A stretch of 64,000 nucleotides of DNA from Trichomonas vaginalis G3 (GCF_026262505.1 NC_067206.1:14504205-14568204); one strand, 5' to 3'. Counted from the stretch's first letter, positions 33,568-46,914 are shown. Notes: a model not told the origin generated them from the sequence alone. Numbers and translations are program-made.

Positions 33568-35033
33568 TTCATGATCAGTGCATCATAGCCAACAATTCCT
33601 TATACAAATTTCAAAAATTGGGTGCAATCAGTTCTGATTGCACCCAAGTTTTTGAACTTTCTCGAGGGAATGGAAGGGTAAGAGGTATATATTCATAATG
33701 TATACCTCTTACCCTTCCATTCCTTCGCAAACAGCGGGAAACTTTGTCTGAATAGTTTAACATTCAGACAAAGTTTCCCGCTGTTTGCGAAGGAATTGTT
33801 GGCTATAATGTACTGATTCATGATCAGTGCATCATAGCCAACAATTCCTTATACAAATTTCAAAAACTTGGGTGCAATCAGTTCTGATTGCACCCAAGTT
33901 TTTGAACTTTCTCGAGGGAATGGAAGGGTAAGAGGTATATTCATAATGTATACCTCTTACCCTTCCATTCCTTCGCAAACAGCGGGAAACTTTGTCTGAA
34001 TAGTTTAACATTCAGACAAAGTTTCCGCTGTTTGCGAAGGAATTGTTGGCTATAATGTACTGATTCATGATCAGTGCATCATAGCCAACAATTCCTTATA
34101 CAAATTTCAAAAACTTGGGTGCAATCAGTTCTGATTGCACCCAAGTTTTTGAACTTTCTCGAGGGAATGGAAGGGTAAGAGGTATATATTCATAATGTAT
34201 ACCTCTTACCCTTCCATTCCTTCGCAAACAGCGGGAAACTTTGTCTGAATAGTTTAACATTCAGACAAAGTTTCCCGCTGTTTGCGAAGGAATTGTTGGC
34301 TATAATGTACTGATTCATGATCAGTGCATCATAGCCAACAATTCCTTATACAAATTTCAAAAACTTGGGTGCAATCAGTTCTGATTGCACCCAAGTTTTT
34401 GAACTTTCTCGAGGGAATGGAAGGGTAAGAGGTATATATTCATAATGTATACCTCTTACCCTTCCATTCCTTCGCAAACAGCGGGAAACTTTGTCTGAAT
34501 AGTTTAACATTCAGACAAAGTTTCCCGCTGTTTGCGAAGGAATTGTTGGCTATAATGTACTGATTCATGATCAGTGCATCATAGCCAACAATTCCTTATA
34601 CAAATTTCAAAAACTTGGGTGCAATCAGTTCTGATTGCACCCAAGTTTTGAACTTTCTCGAGGGAATGGAAGGGTAAGAGGTATATATTCATAATGTATA
34701 CCTCTTACCCTTCCATTCCTTCGCAAACAGCGGGAAACTTTGTCTGAATAGTTTAACATTCAGACAAAGTTTCCCGCTGTTTGCGAAGGAATTGTTGGCT
34801 ATGATGTACTGATTCATGATCAGTGCATCATAGCCAACAATTCCTTATACAAATTTCAAAAACTTGGGTGCAATCAGTTCTGATTGCACCCAAGTTTTTG
34901 AACTTTCTCGAGGGAATGAAAGGGTAAGAGGTATACATTATGAATATATACCTCTTACCCTTCCATTCCCTCTCTGACAGCGGAAAACTTTGTCTGAATG
35001 TTAAACTATTCAGACAAAGTTTCCCGCTGTCAG
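33568..35033. repeat. Hairpin satellite, about 6 monomers (R1), rightward
   Basis: Same monomer as the left arrays but reverse-complemented: loop D now reads GATTCATGATCAG (about 33817, 34061, 34310, 34560 and 34810, plus the partial one at the gap). The monomers here are unusually uniform. Confidence 0.9.
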
Positions 35034-35587
35034 CGAAAGAATTGTTCCATCTGGTGCATAGAGTGTGAATCTATGCACCAAATGGAGCAAGTCCCTCGCG
35101 AAATTGCCAAAACTTGCGTCGCATTTCAAAGATTGCGACCCAAATTTTGGCGATTTCTAGTAGAGATGGAGTATTTTGAGTCACTGACCTATATGCAGTG
35201 GCTCAAAGGGCTCCATCTCTACTTTGAAGCAAGGAAACTTTCCTCGAAATTTTGATAATTTGAAGAAAGTTTTCAAGCAATTAACAAAGGATTACTCGCT
35301 ATGAGGTAAAAATTCTAGATTTTCACCTCATAGCGAGAGCTTCCCTTTCATTGCTTGAAAACTTTCCCCAGCTTCAAAATTGGGGAAAGGGCTGTAAAGT
35401 CGACTCCGATACCAGCAGGTACCAGAGTATTTAAAAGAGAAGCCCTCGCACGAGTTTCTATGAAGACCTTCTCATTCAAGAAGATCTTAATAGAAAATCG
35501 TACGAGGGCATTGGAAACTCGCGTCTGGTACATGTTGGTACCAGAGTGTTTGAGATTTGAAGACTCTGGTACTAACATGTACCAGAA
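35034..35587. repeat. Block of nested hairpins (R1)
   Basis: Reverse complement of the block at 30723-31273. Confidence 0.8.
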
Positions 35588-35881
35588 TTTATGATGAATT
35601 TAAGATGGACCATTATAAAATGGTAGCGGTTTGTTTCAAAAAAATTTAGATGAGATTTGCATAGATATAGATTATATGATTTATACATATGAAAAATAAT
35701 ATATAAAAATATAATTTTGAGATAATTATGTAAATAATATTTTAAATATTTGAATTTGAGGTATAAATTTTATAGTAAATATATTATAAAGAGTATTTAT
35801 ATAAATATTGTAAAATAATATAAGTAATAAAAATTGAGACCCCTCCCTGTTTTTGATGTTTTGTCACTTTTTCGGTAATTC

Positions 35882-36430
35882 TTATTGTTTCGACTCTATT
35901 AATCCATAACTCTTGGCTGCATCCCAAAATGACAAATGGCTATTTAATAAATCATCATAAGAATAACCTGCTATTTTGTCTAAAATTAACCTAAGAGAGA
36001 ATATTTTTTGCTCATAAGAAACTAATTGCAATATGCAAACGCAATCTTTGTTCCTTTTAGAGATCCATCTTTTAATTTTTTCTTCATTTGTATTGCCATT
36101 ATCTAATATTGTTTCTTTTCGTTTAGGTTTGCTCTTATAAATAACATATCTTTCATAATATTGACGAATGACGAGATTCTTAAATTCTTCTGTTTTTGAT
36201 CTTGCAAAATATCGTAATAACAAACTTAGTATGTTGTCTATCCATTTTTATAATTCTTTTTCTGATTCATCTGCTTTTTCAGCAAATAAATTTTTCCCAG
36301 TTAAATGAAAATTGATTAATTCAACCTTTGGGAACATTCCAAAATTATTATCATAAGACAAATTACGGAAAGTGAACTCAAACAAAAAGTGACACAATGC
36401 ATTTGCCAACCAAATAACTTTACAAAGCAA
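35882..36430 (-). pseudogene. Coding-like segment antisense to the integrase (R1)
   Basis: Reverse-complement copy of 13003-13551 with the same translation. Confidence 0.4.
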
Positions 36431-36825
36431 AAACTTAAATTACTTGTCAAGCTTACTATTCTTATTTTAACAATTAAAAAATTAAATTTTATTTTTTATT
36501 TAAAAAAATCATCTTATATCATCTGATATATATATATAACAGCATTAATATTTCAATGATTCACAAATCAACTTTTTCATTATTTTAAATAATTATAGAA
36601 TATATACCGACTTTTTGTACATAAATATTTTTAGATTCAATAATGATTTACGGTTTTTTTCAAAACTTATAATTTTCAAAGAGAAAGAGACAGACTAGCC
36701 CATTGTCACTTTTTAATTTAGCAAATGAACGCTTATGGAGTGGAGTTTTTGGGTAAATCTGATTTGCTTATAAATGAAATAAAATCAAAAGAAACCATAT
36801 TGGCATTATATTATGCAAAAATAAA

Positions 36826-37981
36826 TGATCTTACTTAGTACTTTTAAAGTTAATTTCAGAAAAAATTTGACACAATGGTATCCGGCACATACAAGTGGTG
36901 TACAACCAAAATATAAGTTGGTTTTAAACATATATTGCTATATCTCATGATCTTACTTAGTACTTTTAAAGTTAATTTCAGAAAAAATTTGACACAATGG
37001 TATCCGGCACATACAAGTGGTGTACAACCAAAATATAAGTTGGTTTGAACATATATTGCTATATCTCATGATCTTACTTAGTACTTTTAAAGTTAATTTC
37101 AGAAAAAATTTGACACAATGGTATCCGGCACATACAAGTGGTGTACAACCAAAATATAAGTTGGTTTGAACATATATTGCTATATCTCATGATCTTACTT
37201 AGTACTTTTAAAGTTAATTTCAGAAAAAATTTGACACAATGGTATCCGGCACATACAAGTGGTGTACAACCAAAATATAAGTTGGTTTGAACATATATTG
37301 CTATATCTCATGATCTTACTTAGTACTTTTAAAGTTAATTTCAGAAAAAATTTGACACAATGGTATCCGGCACATACAAGTGGTGTACAACCAAAATATA
37401 AGTTGGTTTAAACATATATTGCTATATCTCATGATCTTACTTAGTACTTTTAAAGTTAATTTCAGAAAAAAATTTGACACAATGGTATCCGGCACATACA
37501 AGTGGTGTACAACCAAAATATAAGTTGGTTTAAACATATATTGCTATATCTCATGATCTTACTTAGTACTTTTAAAGTTAATTTCAGAAAAAATTTGACA
37601 CAATGGTATCCGGCACATACAAGTGGTGTACAACCAAAATATAAGTTGGTTTGAACATATATTGCTATATCTCATGATCTTACTTAGTACTTTTAAAGTT
37701 AATTTCAGAAAAAATTTGACACAATGGTATCCGGCACATACAAGTGGTGTACAACCAAAATATAAGTTGGTTTGAACATATATTGCTATATCTCATGATC
37801 TTACTTAGTACTTTTAAAGTTAATTTCAGAAAAAATTTGACACAATGGTATCCGGCACATACAAGTGGTGTACAACCAAAATATAAGTTGGTTTGAACAT
37901 ATATTGCTATATCTCATGATCTTACTTAGTACTTTTAAAGTTAATTTCAGAAAAAATTTGACACAATGGTATCGGCACATA
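36826..37981. repeat. 121-bp tandem satellite, about 9.5 monomers (R1)
   Basis: Read in unit sense the diagnostic position is again C C C T T C C C T. The junction monomer lacks one G (TATCGGCACATAATG), the same variant as the first monomer of the L2 array at 2521. Confidence 0.9.
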
Positions 37982-38202
37982 ATGTTGCATGCTAAGATCA
38001 GTCATAATGTAAACCTCTCAATTTTATTGTCGTGGGAAGTATCTCAATTCCTTCAAAAAAATTGAAAAACTATTTAATTTTAAAAATATAATACTTTTAA
38101 TTAGTTAATTAATTGGAGATATTTTTTAAAAAATCACTTTTGATAATACTTTTGAGAACTTTAATTCAAAAAATATATTCAAAAATATCCAGGATATCAA
38201 AA

Positions 38203-38520
38203 GGGAATTGTTCCTTATGAGGTATATAGTTATGATGTATACCTCATAAGGAACAATTCCCTCCTTAAAACGAGAAAACTTGTTCGAAATTGTTTATCAT
38301 TTCGAACAAGTTTTCTCGTTTTTAATAAGAAACTAAAGGCTATGAGGCATTGATTATATATTAGTGCCTCACAGCCTTTTAGTTTCTAATAGATAGCTGG
38401 GAAACTTTCTCCAAATGATAAGTTATTCAGAGAAAGTTTCCCAGCTATCAAGAGGGAATTGTTCCTTATGAGGTATATAGTTATGATGTATACCTCATAA
38501 GGAACAATTCCCTCCTTAAA
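38203..38520. repeat. Chain of five hairpins (R1)
   Basis: Reverse complement of the L2 chain, all arms paired. Confidence 0.85.
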
Positions 38521-38938
38521 ATCGTAGACATTTTTATACTTATTAATCAACCATTCAAAATCATATTCCTCTGAAAAGTTATTTTATTAAAAATTTAGAA
38601 TTTTAATAAATATAGAGTTTGGATTTCATACAATACCTATATATTTTCAATAATGGAATTTGAAAACCATTCTCAAAAGTTCTCAGAAAACCTTTTTTTC
38701 ATTAATTTTAAGAAATCTGAGTATTAAATTAAGTGATAAATTCGTTTGACACTACTTTAATTTTTAAATTCAAAAAATTATATGTGCTTCTTAAAATGAC
38801 TCAAAAAATTTTATTATAAAATAATATATAATATTAAAAATCCCACAACATTTTTTTACTTTACATAATCGTACTTCCTCGACGATTAATTTCCACTCAA
38901 TTTCTATCATTGACCGAACTTAGCATGCAACAATACAA

Positions 38939-39346
38939 GTGGTGTACAACCAAAATATAAGTTGGTTTAAACATATATTGCTATATCTCATGATCTTACT
39001 TAGTACTTTTAAAGTTAATTTCAGAAAAAATTTGACACAATGGTATCCGGCACATACAAGTGGTGTACAACCAAATCTTCGACTCGATGAACTTGTCATC
39101 GAGTTATATTCCAGTGTTGTTCCTTCATTCCTGATTAAGTTGCAAATTAAAGGTCTGGATTCAGAGAGAAGTGTTAAAGTTATCAAAAAAGTCACAAGAG
39201 ATTTCGAAGAAATGACACAATTTAAAAAAGTCGAATGCATCAGTATGCTTGAAGCTGTTCAGAAAGGTCTGAAAAATGATACACTTGATCCCAACATTGT
39301 TTACTCAACATTAAAAATATTATTGCAAAGAAAACATTTGATTTAA
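38939..39346 (+). CDS. 135-codon ORF, hypothetical (unit R1)
   Basis: Same protein as the left copies. It ends 178 bp before the inverted repeat that precedes the R2 integrase; the stop is followed at once by TAAA. The gene order, ORF then integrase on one strand, is the same in all units. Confidence 0.4.
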   Translation: MVYNQNISWFKHILLYLMILLSTFKVNFRKNLTQWYPAHTSGVQPNLRLDELVIELYSSVVPSFLIKLQIKGLDSERSVKVIKKVTRDFEEMTQFKKVECISMLEAVQKGLKNDTLDPNIVYSTLKILLQRKHLI

Positions 39347-39523
39347 TAAACATTTAATTTATTATAATTAATTTTTTATTACAGTATAGTAAAAAATGCT
39401 ATAAATAAATTATTATATTTTATTAAAATGTGACTTTTAATAGTAAGTGAATAAAATAAATCAGGAATTGGGAAAGAAATAAGGTTAATTAAAATAATGA
39501 AAATTACAAGTTTAAGGTTAATG

Positions 39524-39568
39524 AAAAAGTGACAATGGGCGAGTTTGTCCCCCACTCATTTTCAAATG
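39524..39568 (+). promoter_or_regulatory. Integrase start region: 17-bp repeat, Inr-like site, start-codon hairpin
   Basis: The 17-bp repeat (39524-39540) ends 25 bp before the integrase ATG at 39566. Between them ACTCATTT (39554-39561) pairs with AAATGAGT (39564-39571), a perfect stem whose right arm contains the start codon. TCATTTTC (39556-39563) inside this palindrome fits the trichomonad Inr TCAYT(T/A), putting the predicted +1 A 8 nt before the ATG. The same arrangement precedes the other integrases (about 938, 9867, 17810, 26743, 48489). Confidence 0.6.
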
Positions 39569-40864
39569 AGTGGTAGAATCTTCGATTTAATTGATTTAGA
39601 ATGGTTAAATCAAGCTAATCAACAAATTCAAAGCGGTATTAACGTCGAAACCGTTCTCCAAAATGTCCCTTTAACAGATGGAAGAATTCTTCCCACAATA
39701 TCACATAAAACTTTTAAAAACGCTCTTAATTTCAATCAAATTGAAATTCCAAAATTACGTACAGGTCCAAAACCAAAAGATCCACCACAAGAATTAATAA
39801 ATACTGTCCAAAATTTACATAATAAAGTTCAAAAAATAGGAATTTCCCGGGCTTTCGGCCGAATTATAACAGATCGTCAAATGATACTTGAATCGCAAAT
39901 GCAAAATCAACAAAATATTCAAATTCATTTTCCAATTCCACAATTGTCTCAACGGAATCAAAATTCAGAGTTTGATTACAGTTCTCCTGACATTTCAAGT
40001 TCATCTGAACAGTTATCATCAGAAATCTCTTCAAATTCCGACGATTCATCAGCCGAAGAATTATTTTCATCAAGTCCAAATTCAATTGATACAGAATCGG
40101 ATATAAATTCAGAAGATGACCCATATTCAATACGCACAAATACAACTTCAACATTTGAAAAAACTACAGATTATTTTGACCGTAAATTATTGAACATTCA
40201 ATTTTCCGAAAGAACTGTTAATAAATGTTTCAAACTTCTCAATCTTGCACAACCGCCAAAAAATTCAAAGGCAAAAGGTCAAACAAAATACGAAGCTTTT
40301 TACGTTAATGAAATATGGCATGTAGATATTCACTTTTTAAATCATCGCCAAGGTGAATATCTATATGCCGTTATTGACGATAAATCACGAAAAATTTTGG
40401 CTTGGTCACATCTCGAAACTAAAGAAGCGGCACAAACAAGTCGTGTCATTCAACAATGTTTCGATGTATATGGCAAACCGTTTGCCATATGGAGTGACAA
40501 TGGGCTTGAAAACTACGGTGTTTTCAAAAATTTATTAAAAAATGCAAACGTCGAATCAATCACGATAATACCACACTGCCCTTACATGAATGGCAAAATC
40601 GAAAGATTTTGGCAGAATATTCAAGTTGATGAGGTAGCTTGGGATCAAATTCAAAATTTAATCGAAAATTATAACGCAACACCACATACACAGTTACCAA
40701 AAAATCCAGAAATACATACCTGGTTTACACCAAACAAATTTTATGATATCAGCGAAAAATATGATACCACCAAAGAACCCCTTTGGAAAGTTGATGGAGA
40801 AATTAAGGATTTGAGGATTTCTCTTCAACATTTCCGCGAGAGGAGAGCCAATCAAAGAAATTAA
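39566..40864 (+). CDS. Retroviral-type DD35E integrase (unit R2)
   Basis: Identical in protein to the L2 integrase (see 8569). It looks whole. The nucleotide sequence is a reverse-complement copy of the leftward genes. Confidence 0.9.
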   Translation: MSGRIFDLIDLEWLNQANQQIQSGINVETVLQNVPLTDGRILPTISHKTFKNALNFNQIEIPKLRTGPKPKDPPQELINTVQNLHNKVQKIGISRAFGRIITDRQMILESQMQNQQNIQIHFPIPQLSQRNQNSEFDYSSPDISSSSEQLSSEISSNSDDSSAEELFSSSPNSIDTESDINSEDDPYSIRTNTTSTFEKTTDYFDRKLLNIQFSERTVNKCFKLLNLAQPPKNSKAKGQTKYEAFYVNEIWHVDIHFLNHRQGEYLYAVIDDKSRKILAWSHLETKEAAQTSRVIQQCFDVYGKPFAIWSDNGLENYGVFKNLLKNANVESITIIPHCPYMNGKIERFWQNIQVDEVAWDQIQNLIENYNATPHTQLPKNPEIHTWFTPNKFYDISEKYDTTKEPLWKVDGEIKDLRISLQHFRERRANQRN

Positions 40865-41186
40865 TTCGGTAATATTTTAAAATCGAAAATAAAATCTAAT
40901 TTTTAACACAAATTAACAATATCGATTACATCTTCTTACTAAGCTCAGTCAGATTAATAAGAATAAACACTTACTTTTTAAAACATTTACATATTTTTTT
41001 TCTTCGTTACAGAGATACGCAAGTTGCAGAAGAAGCAGCAACTGTAGTACAGTAATTTGACACTCCGAAATCGAACATTAGTGACTTTGAGTAGATTTTG
41101 AATTTAATATAGATCTTGATTTTTAATAACCATCATAGCAAGAGCTAGTTGGTGAATGGTATCCGCGAATTTCGGCTTGAAAGTTG

Positions 41187-43977
41187 GGAAACTTTGTCCG
41201 AATGTTAAACTATTCGGACAAAGTTTCCCGCTGTTTGCGAAGGAATTGTTGGCTATGATGTACTGATTCATGATCAGTACATCATAGCCAACAATTCCTT
41301 ATAAAGTTCAAAAACTTGGGTGCAATCAGAACTGATTGCACCCAAGTTTTTGAACTTTCTCGAGGGAATGAAAGGGTAAGAGGTATACATTATGAATATA
41401 TACCTCTTACCCTTCCATTCCCTCTCTGACAGCGGGAAACTTTGTCTGAATGTTAAACTATTCAGACAAAGTTTCCCGCTGTTTGCGAAGGAATTGTTGG
41501 CTATGATGTACTGATTCATGATCAGTGCATCATAGCCAACAATTCCTTATACAAATTTCAAAAACTTGGGTGCAATCAGTTCTGATTGCACCCAAGTTTT
41601 TGAACTTTCTCGAGGGAATGAAGGGTAAGAGGTATATTCATAATGTATACCTCTTACCCTTCCATTCCTTCGCAAACAGCGGGAAACTTTGTCTGAATAG
41701 TTTAACATTCAGACAAAGTTTCCCGCTGTTTGCGAAGGAATTGTTGGCTATAATGTACTGATTCATGATCAGTGCATCATAGCCAACAATTCCTTATACA
41801 AAGTTCAAAAACTTGGGTGCAATCAGTTCTGATTGCACCCAAGTTTTTGAACTTTCTCGAGGGAATGAAAGGGTAAGAGGTATACATTATGAATATATAC
41901 CTCTTACCCTTCCATTCCCTCTCTGACAGCGGGAAACTTTGTCTGAATGTTAAACTATTCAGACAAAGTTTCCCGCTGTTTGCGAAGGAATTGTTGGCTA
42001 TGATGTACTGATTCATGATCAGTGCATCATAGCCAACAATTCCTTATACAAATTTCAAAAACTTGGGTGCAATCAGAACTGATTGCACCCAAGTTTTTGA
42101 ACTTTCTCGAGGGAATGAAAGGGTAAGAGGTAATATTCATAATGTATACCTCTTACCCTTCCATTCCTCGACAGCGGGAAACTTTGTCTGAATGTTAAAC
42201 ATTCAGACAAAGTTTCCCGCTGTTTGCGAAGGAATTGTTGGCTATGATGTACTGATTCATGATCAGTGCATCATAGCCAACAATTCCTTATACAAATTTC
42301 AAAAACTTGGGTGCAATCAGTTCTGATTGCACCCAAGTTTTTGAACTTTCTTCGAGGGAATGAAAGGGTAAGAGGTATACATTATGAATATATACCTCTT
42401 ACCCTTCCATTCCCTCTCTGACAGCGGGAAACTTTGTCTGAATGTTAAACTATTCAGACAAAGTTTCCCGCTGTTTGCGAAGGAATTGTTGGCTATGATG
42501 TACTGATTCATGATCAGTGCATCATAGCCAACAATTCCTTATACAAATTTCAAAAACTTGGGTGCAATCAGTTCTGATTGCACCCAAGTTTTTGAACTTT
42601 CTCGAGGAATGGAAGGGTAAGAGGTATATATTCATAATGTATACCTCTTACCCTTCCATTCCTTCGCAAACAGCGGGAAACTTTGTCTGAATAGTTTAAC
42701 ATTCAGACAAAGTTTCCCGCTGTTTGCGAAGGAATTGTTGGCTATAATGTACTGATTCATGATCAGTGCATCATAGCCAACAATTCCTTATACAAATTTC
42801 AAAAACTTGGGTGCAATCAGTTCTGATTGCACCCAAGTTTTTGAACTTTCTCGAGGGAATGAAGGGTAAGAGGTATATATTATAATGTATACCTCTTACC
42901 CTTCCATTCCTTCGCAAACAGCGGGAAACTTTGTCTGAATAGTTAACATTCAGACAAAGTTTCCCGCTGTTTGCGAAGGAATTGTTGGCTATGAATGTAC
43001 TGATTCATGATCAGTGCATCATAGCCAACAATTCCTTATACAAATTTCAAAAACTTGGGTGCAATCAGTTCTGATTGCACCCAAGTTTTTGAACTTTCTC
43101 GAGGGAATGGAAGGGTAAGAGGTATATATTCATAATGTATACCTCTTACCCTTCCATTCCTTCGCAAACAGCGGGAAACTTTGTCTGAATAGTTTAACAT
43201 TCAGACAAAGTTTCCCGCTGTTTGCGAAGGAATTGTTGGCTATAATGTACTGATTCATGATCAGTGCATCATAGCCAACAATTCCTTATACAAATTTCAA
43301 AAACTTGGGTGCAATCAGTTCTGATTGCACCCAAGTTTTTGAACTTTCTCGAGGGAATGGAAGGGTAAGAGGTATATATTCATAATGTATACCTCTTACC
43401 CTTCCATTCCTTCGCAAACAGCGGGAAACTTTGTCTGAATAGTTTAACATTCAGACAAAGTTTCCCGCTGTTTGCGAAGGAATTGTTGGCTATAATGTAC
43501 TGATTCATGATCAGTGCATCATAGCCAACAATTCCTTATACAAATTTCAAAAACTTGGGTGCAATCAGTTCTGATTGCACCCAAGTTTTTGAACTTTCTC
43601 GAGGGAATGGAAGGGTAAGAGGTATATATTCATAATGTATACCTCTTACCCTTCCATTCCTTCGCAAACAGCGGGAAACTTTGTCTGAATAGTTTAACAT
43701 TCAGACAAAGTTTCCCGCTGTTTGCGAAGGAATTGTTGGCTATGATGTACTGATTCATGATCAGTGCATCATAGCCAACAATTCCTTATACAAATTTCAA
43801 AAACTTGGGTGCAATCAGTTCTGATTGCACCCAAGTTTTTTGAACTTTCTCGAGGGAATGAAAGGGTAAGAGGTATACATTATGAATATATACCTCTTAC
43901 CCTTCCATTCCCTCTCTGACAGCGGAAAACTTTGTCTGAATGTTAAACTATTCAGACAAAGTTTCCCGCTGTCAGCG
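41187..43977. repeat. Hairpin satellite, 11 monomers (R2)
   Basis: Loop D at about 41268, 41514, 41761, 42009, 42256, 42506, 42755, 43003, 43250, 43500 and 43749. The first A hairpin has the CCGAAT/ATTCGG pair; the others have CTGAAT/ATTCAG. Both loop orientations of A and B occur. Confidence 0.9.
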
Positions 43978-44526
43978 AAAGAATTGTTCCATCTGGTGCA
44001 TAGAGTGTGAATCTATGCACCAAATGGAGCAAGTCCCTCGCGAAATTGCCAAAACTTGCGTCGCATTTCAAAGATTGCGACCCAAATTTTGGCGATTTCT
44101 AGTAGAGATGGAGTATTTTGAGTCACTGACCTATATGCAGTGGCTCAAAGGGCTCCATCTCTACTTTGAAGCAAGGAAACTTTCCTCGAAATTTTGATAA
44201 TTTGAAGAAAGTTTTCAAGCAATTAACAAAGGATTACTCGCTATGAGGTAAAAATTCTAGATTTTCACCTCATAGCGAGAGCTTCCCTTTCATTGCTTGA
44301 AAACTTTCCCCAGCTTCAAAATTGGGGAAAGGGCTGTAAAGTCGACTCCGATACCAGCAGTACCAGAGTATTTAAAAGAGAAGCCCTCGCACGAGTTTCT
44401 ATGAAGACCTTCTCATTCAAGAAGATCTTAATAGAAAATCGTACGAGGCATTGGAAACTCGCGTCTGGTACATGTTGGTACCAGAGTGTTTGAGATTTGA
44501 AGACTCTGGTACTAACATGTACCAGA
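43978..44526. repeat. Block of nested hairpins (R2)
   Basis: Reverse complement of the block at 30723-31273, with a few one-base differences in stems. Confidence 0.8.
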
Positions 44527-44817
44527 ATTTATGATGAATTTAAGATGGACCATTATAAAATGGTAGCGGTTTGTTTCAAAAAAATTTAGATGAGATTTGC
44601 ATAGATATAGATTATATGATTTATACATATGAAAAATAATATATAAAAATATAATTTGAGATAATTATGTAAATAATATTTAAATATTTGAATTTGAGGT
44701 ATAAATTTATAGTAAAATATATTATAAAGAGTATTTATATAAATGTAAAATAATATAAGTAATAAAAATTGAGACCCCTCCCTGTTTTTGATGTTTTGTC
44801 ACTTTTTCGGTAATTCT

Positions 44818-45364
44818 TATTGTTTCGACTCTATTAATCCATAACTCTTGGCTGCATCCAAAATGACAAATGGCTATTTAATAAATCATCATAAGAATAA
44901 CCTGCTATTTTGTCTAAAATTAACCTAAGAGAGAATATTTTTTGCTCATAAGAAACTAATTGCAATATGCAAACGCAATCTTTGTTCCTTTTAGAGATCC
45001 ATCTTTTAATTTTTTCTTCATTTGTATTGCCATTATCTAATATTGTTTCTTTTCGTTTAGGTTTGCTCTTATAAATAACATATCTTTCATAATATTGACG
45101 AATGACGAGATTCTTAAATTCTTCTGTTTTTGATCTTGCAAAATATCGTAATAACAAACTTAGTATGTTGTCTATCCATTTTTATAATTCTTTTTCTGAT
45201 TCATCTGCTTTTTCAGCAAATAAATTTTTCCCAGTTAAATGAAAATTGATTAATTCAACCTTTGGGAACATTCCAAAATTATTATCATAAGACAAATTAC
45301 GGAAAGTGAACTCAAACAAAAAGTGACACAATGCATTTGCCAACCAAATAACTTTACAAAGCAA
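44818..45364 (-). pseudogene. Coding-like segment antisense to the integrase (R2)
   Basis: Copy of 35882-36430; its 3' end reads differently from the other copies. Unknown family. Confidence 0.4.
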
Positions 45365-45759
45365 AAACTTAAATTACTTGTCAAGCTTACTATTCTTATT
45401 TTAACAATTAAAAAATTAAATTTTATTTTTTATTTAAAAAAATCATCTTATATCATCTGATATATATATATAACAGCATTAATATTTCAATGATTCACAA
45501 ATCAACTTTTTCATTATTTTAAATAATTATAGAATATATACCGACTTTTTGTACATAAATATTTTTAGATTCAATAATGATTTACGGTTTTTTTCAAAAC
45601 TTATAATTTTCAAAGAGAAAGAGACAGACTAGCCCATTGTCACTTTTTAATTTAGCAAATGAACGCTTATGGAGTGGAGTTTTTGGGTAAATCTGATTTG
45701 CTTATAAATGAAATAAAATCAAAAGAAACCATATTGGCATTATATTATGCAAAAATAAA

Positions 45760-46914
45760 TGATCTTACTTAGTACTTTTAAAGTTAATTTCAGAAAAAAT
45801 TTGACACAATGGTATCCGGCACATACAAGTGGTGTACAACCAAAATATAAGTTGGTTTAAACATATATTGCTATATCTCATGATCTTACTTAGTACTTTT
45901 AAAGTTAATTTCAGAAAAAATTTGACACAATGGTATCCGGCACATACAAGTGGTGTACAACCAAAATATAAGTTGGTTTGAACATATATTGCTATATCTC
46001 ATGATCTTACTTAGTACTTTTAAAGTTAATTTCAGAAAAAATTTGACACAATGGTATCCGGCACATACAAGTGGTGTACAACCAAAATATAAGTTGGTTT
46101 GAACATATATTGCTATATCTCATGATCTTACTTAGTACTTTTAAAGTTAATTTCAGAAAAAATTTGACACAATGGTATCCGGCACATACAAGTGGTGTAC
46201 AACCAAAATATAAGTTGGTTTGAACATATATTGCTATATCTCATGATCTTACTTAGTACTTTTAAAGTTAATTTCAGAAAAAATTTGACACAATGGTATC
46301 CGGCACATACAAGTGGTGTACAACCAAAATATAAGTTGGTTTAAACATATATTGCTATATCTCATGATCTTACTTAGTACTTTTAAAGTTAATTTCAGAA
46401 AAAATTTGACACAATGGTATCCGGCACATACAAGTGGTGTACAACCAAAATATAAGTTGGTTTAAACATATATTGCTATATCTCATGATCTTACTTAGTA
46501 CTTTTAAAGTTAATTTCAGAAAAAATTTGACACAATGGTATCCGGCACATACAAGTGGTGTACAACCAAAATATAAGTTGGTTTGAACATATATTGCTAT
46601 ATCTCATGATCTTACTTAGTACTTTTAAAGTTAATTTCAGAAAAAATTTGACACAATGGTATCCGGCACATACAAGTGGTGTACAACCAAAATATAAGTT
46701 GGTTTGAACATATATTGCTATATCTCATGATCTTACTTAGTACTTTTAAAGTTAATTTCAGAAAAAATTTGACACAATGGTATCCGGCACATACAAGTGG
46801 TGTACAACCAAAATATAAGTTGGTTTGAACATATATTGCTATATCTCATGATCTTACTTAGTACTTTTAAAGTTAATTTCAGAAAAAATTTGACACAATG
46901 GTATCAGGCACATA
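45760..46914. repeat. 121-bp tandem satellite, about 9.5 monomers (R2)
   Basis: Same C/T order in unit sense. The junction monomer reads TATCAGGCACATAATG, the variant shared with the L5 array. Confidence 0.9.

Larger units (their letters stand above)
33568..39540 (+). mobile_element. Repeat unit R1, 5' end in assembly gap
   Basis: First rightward unit after the gap; its integrase, if present, is not in the assembly. It carries satellite, hairpin block, antisense segment, 121-bp satellite, chain and ORF. 17-bp repeat at 36698-36714, inverse at 39524-39540. Confidence 0.65.
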
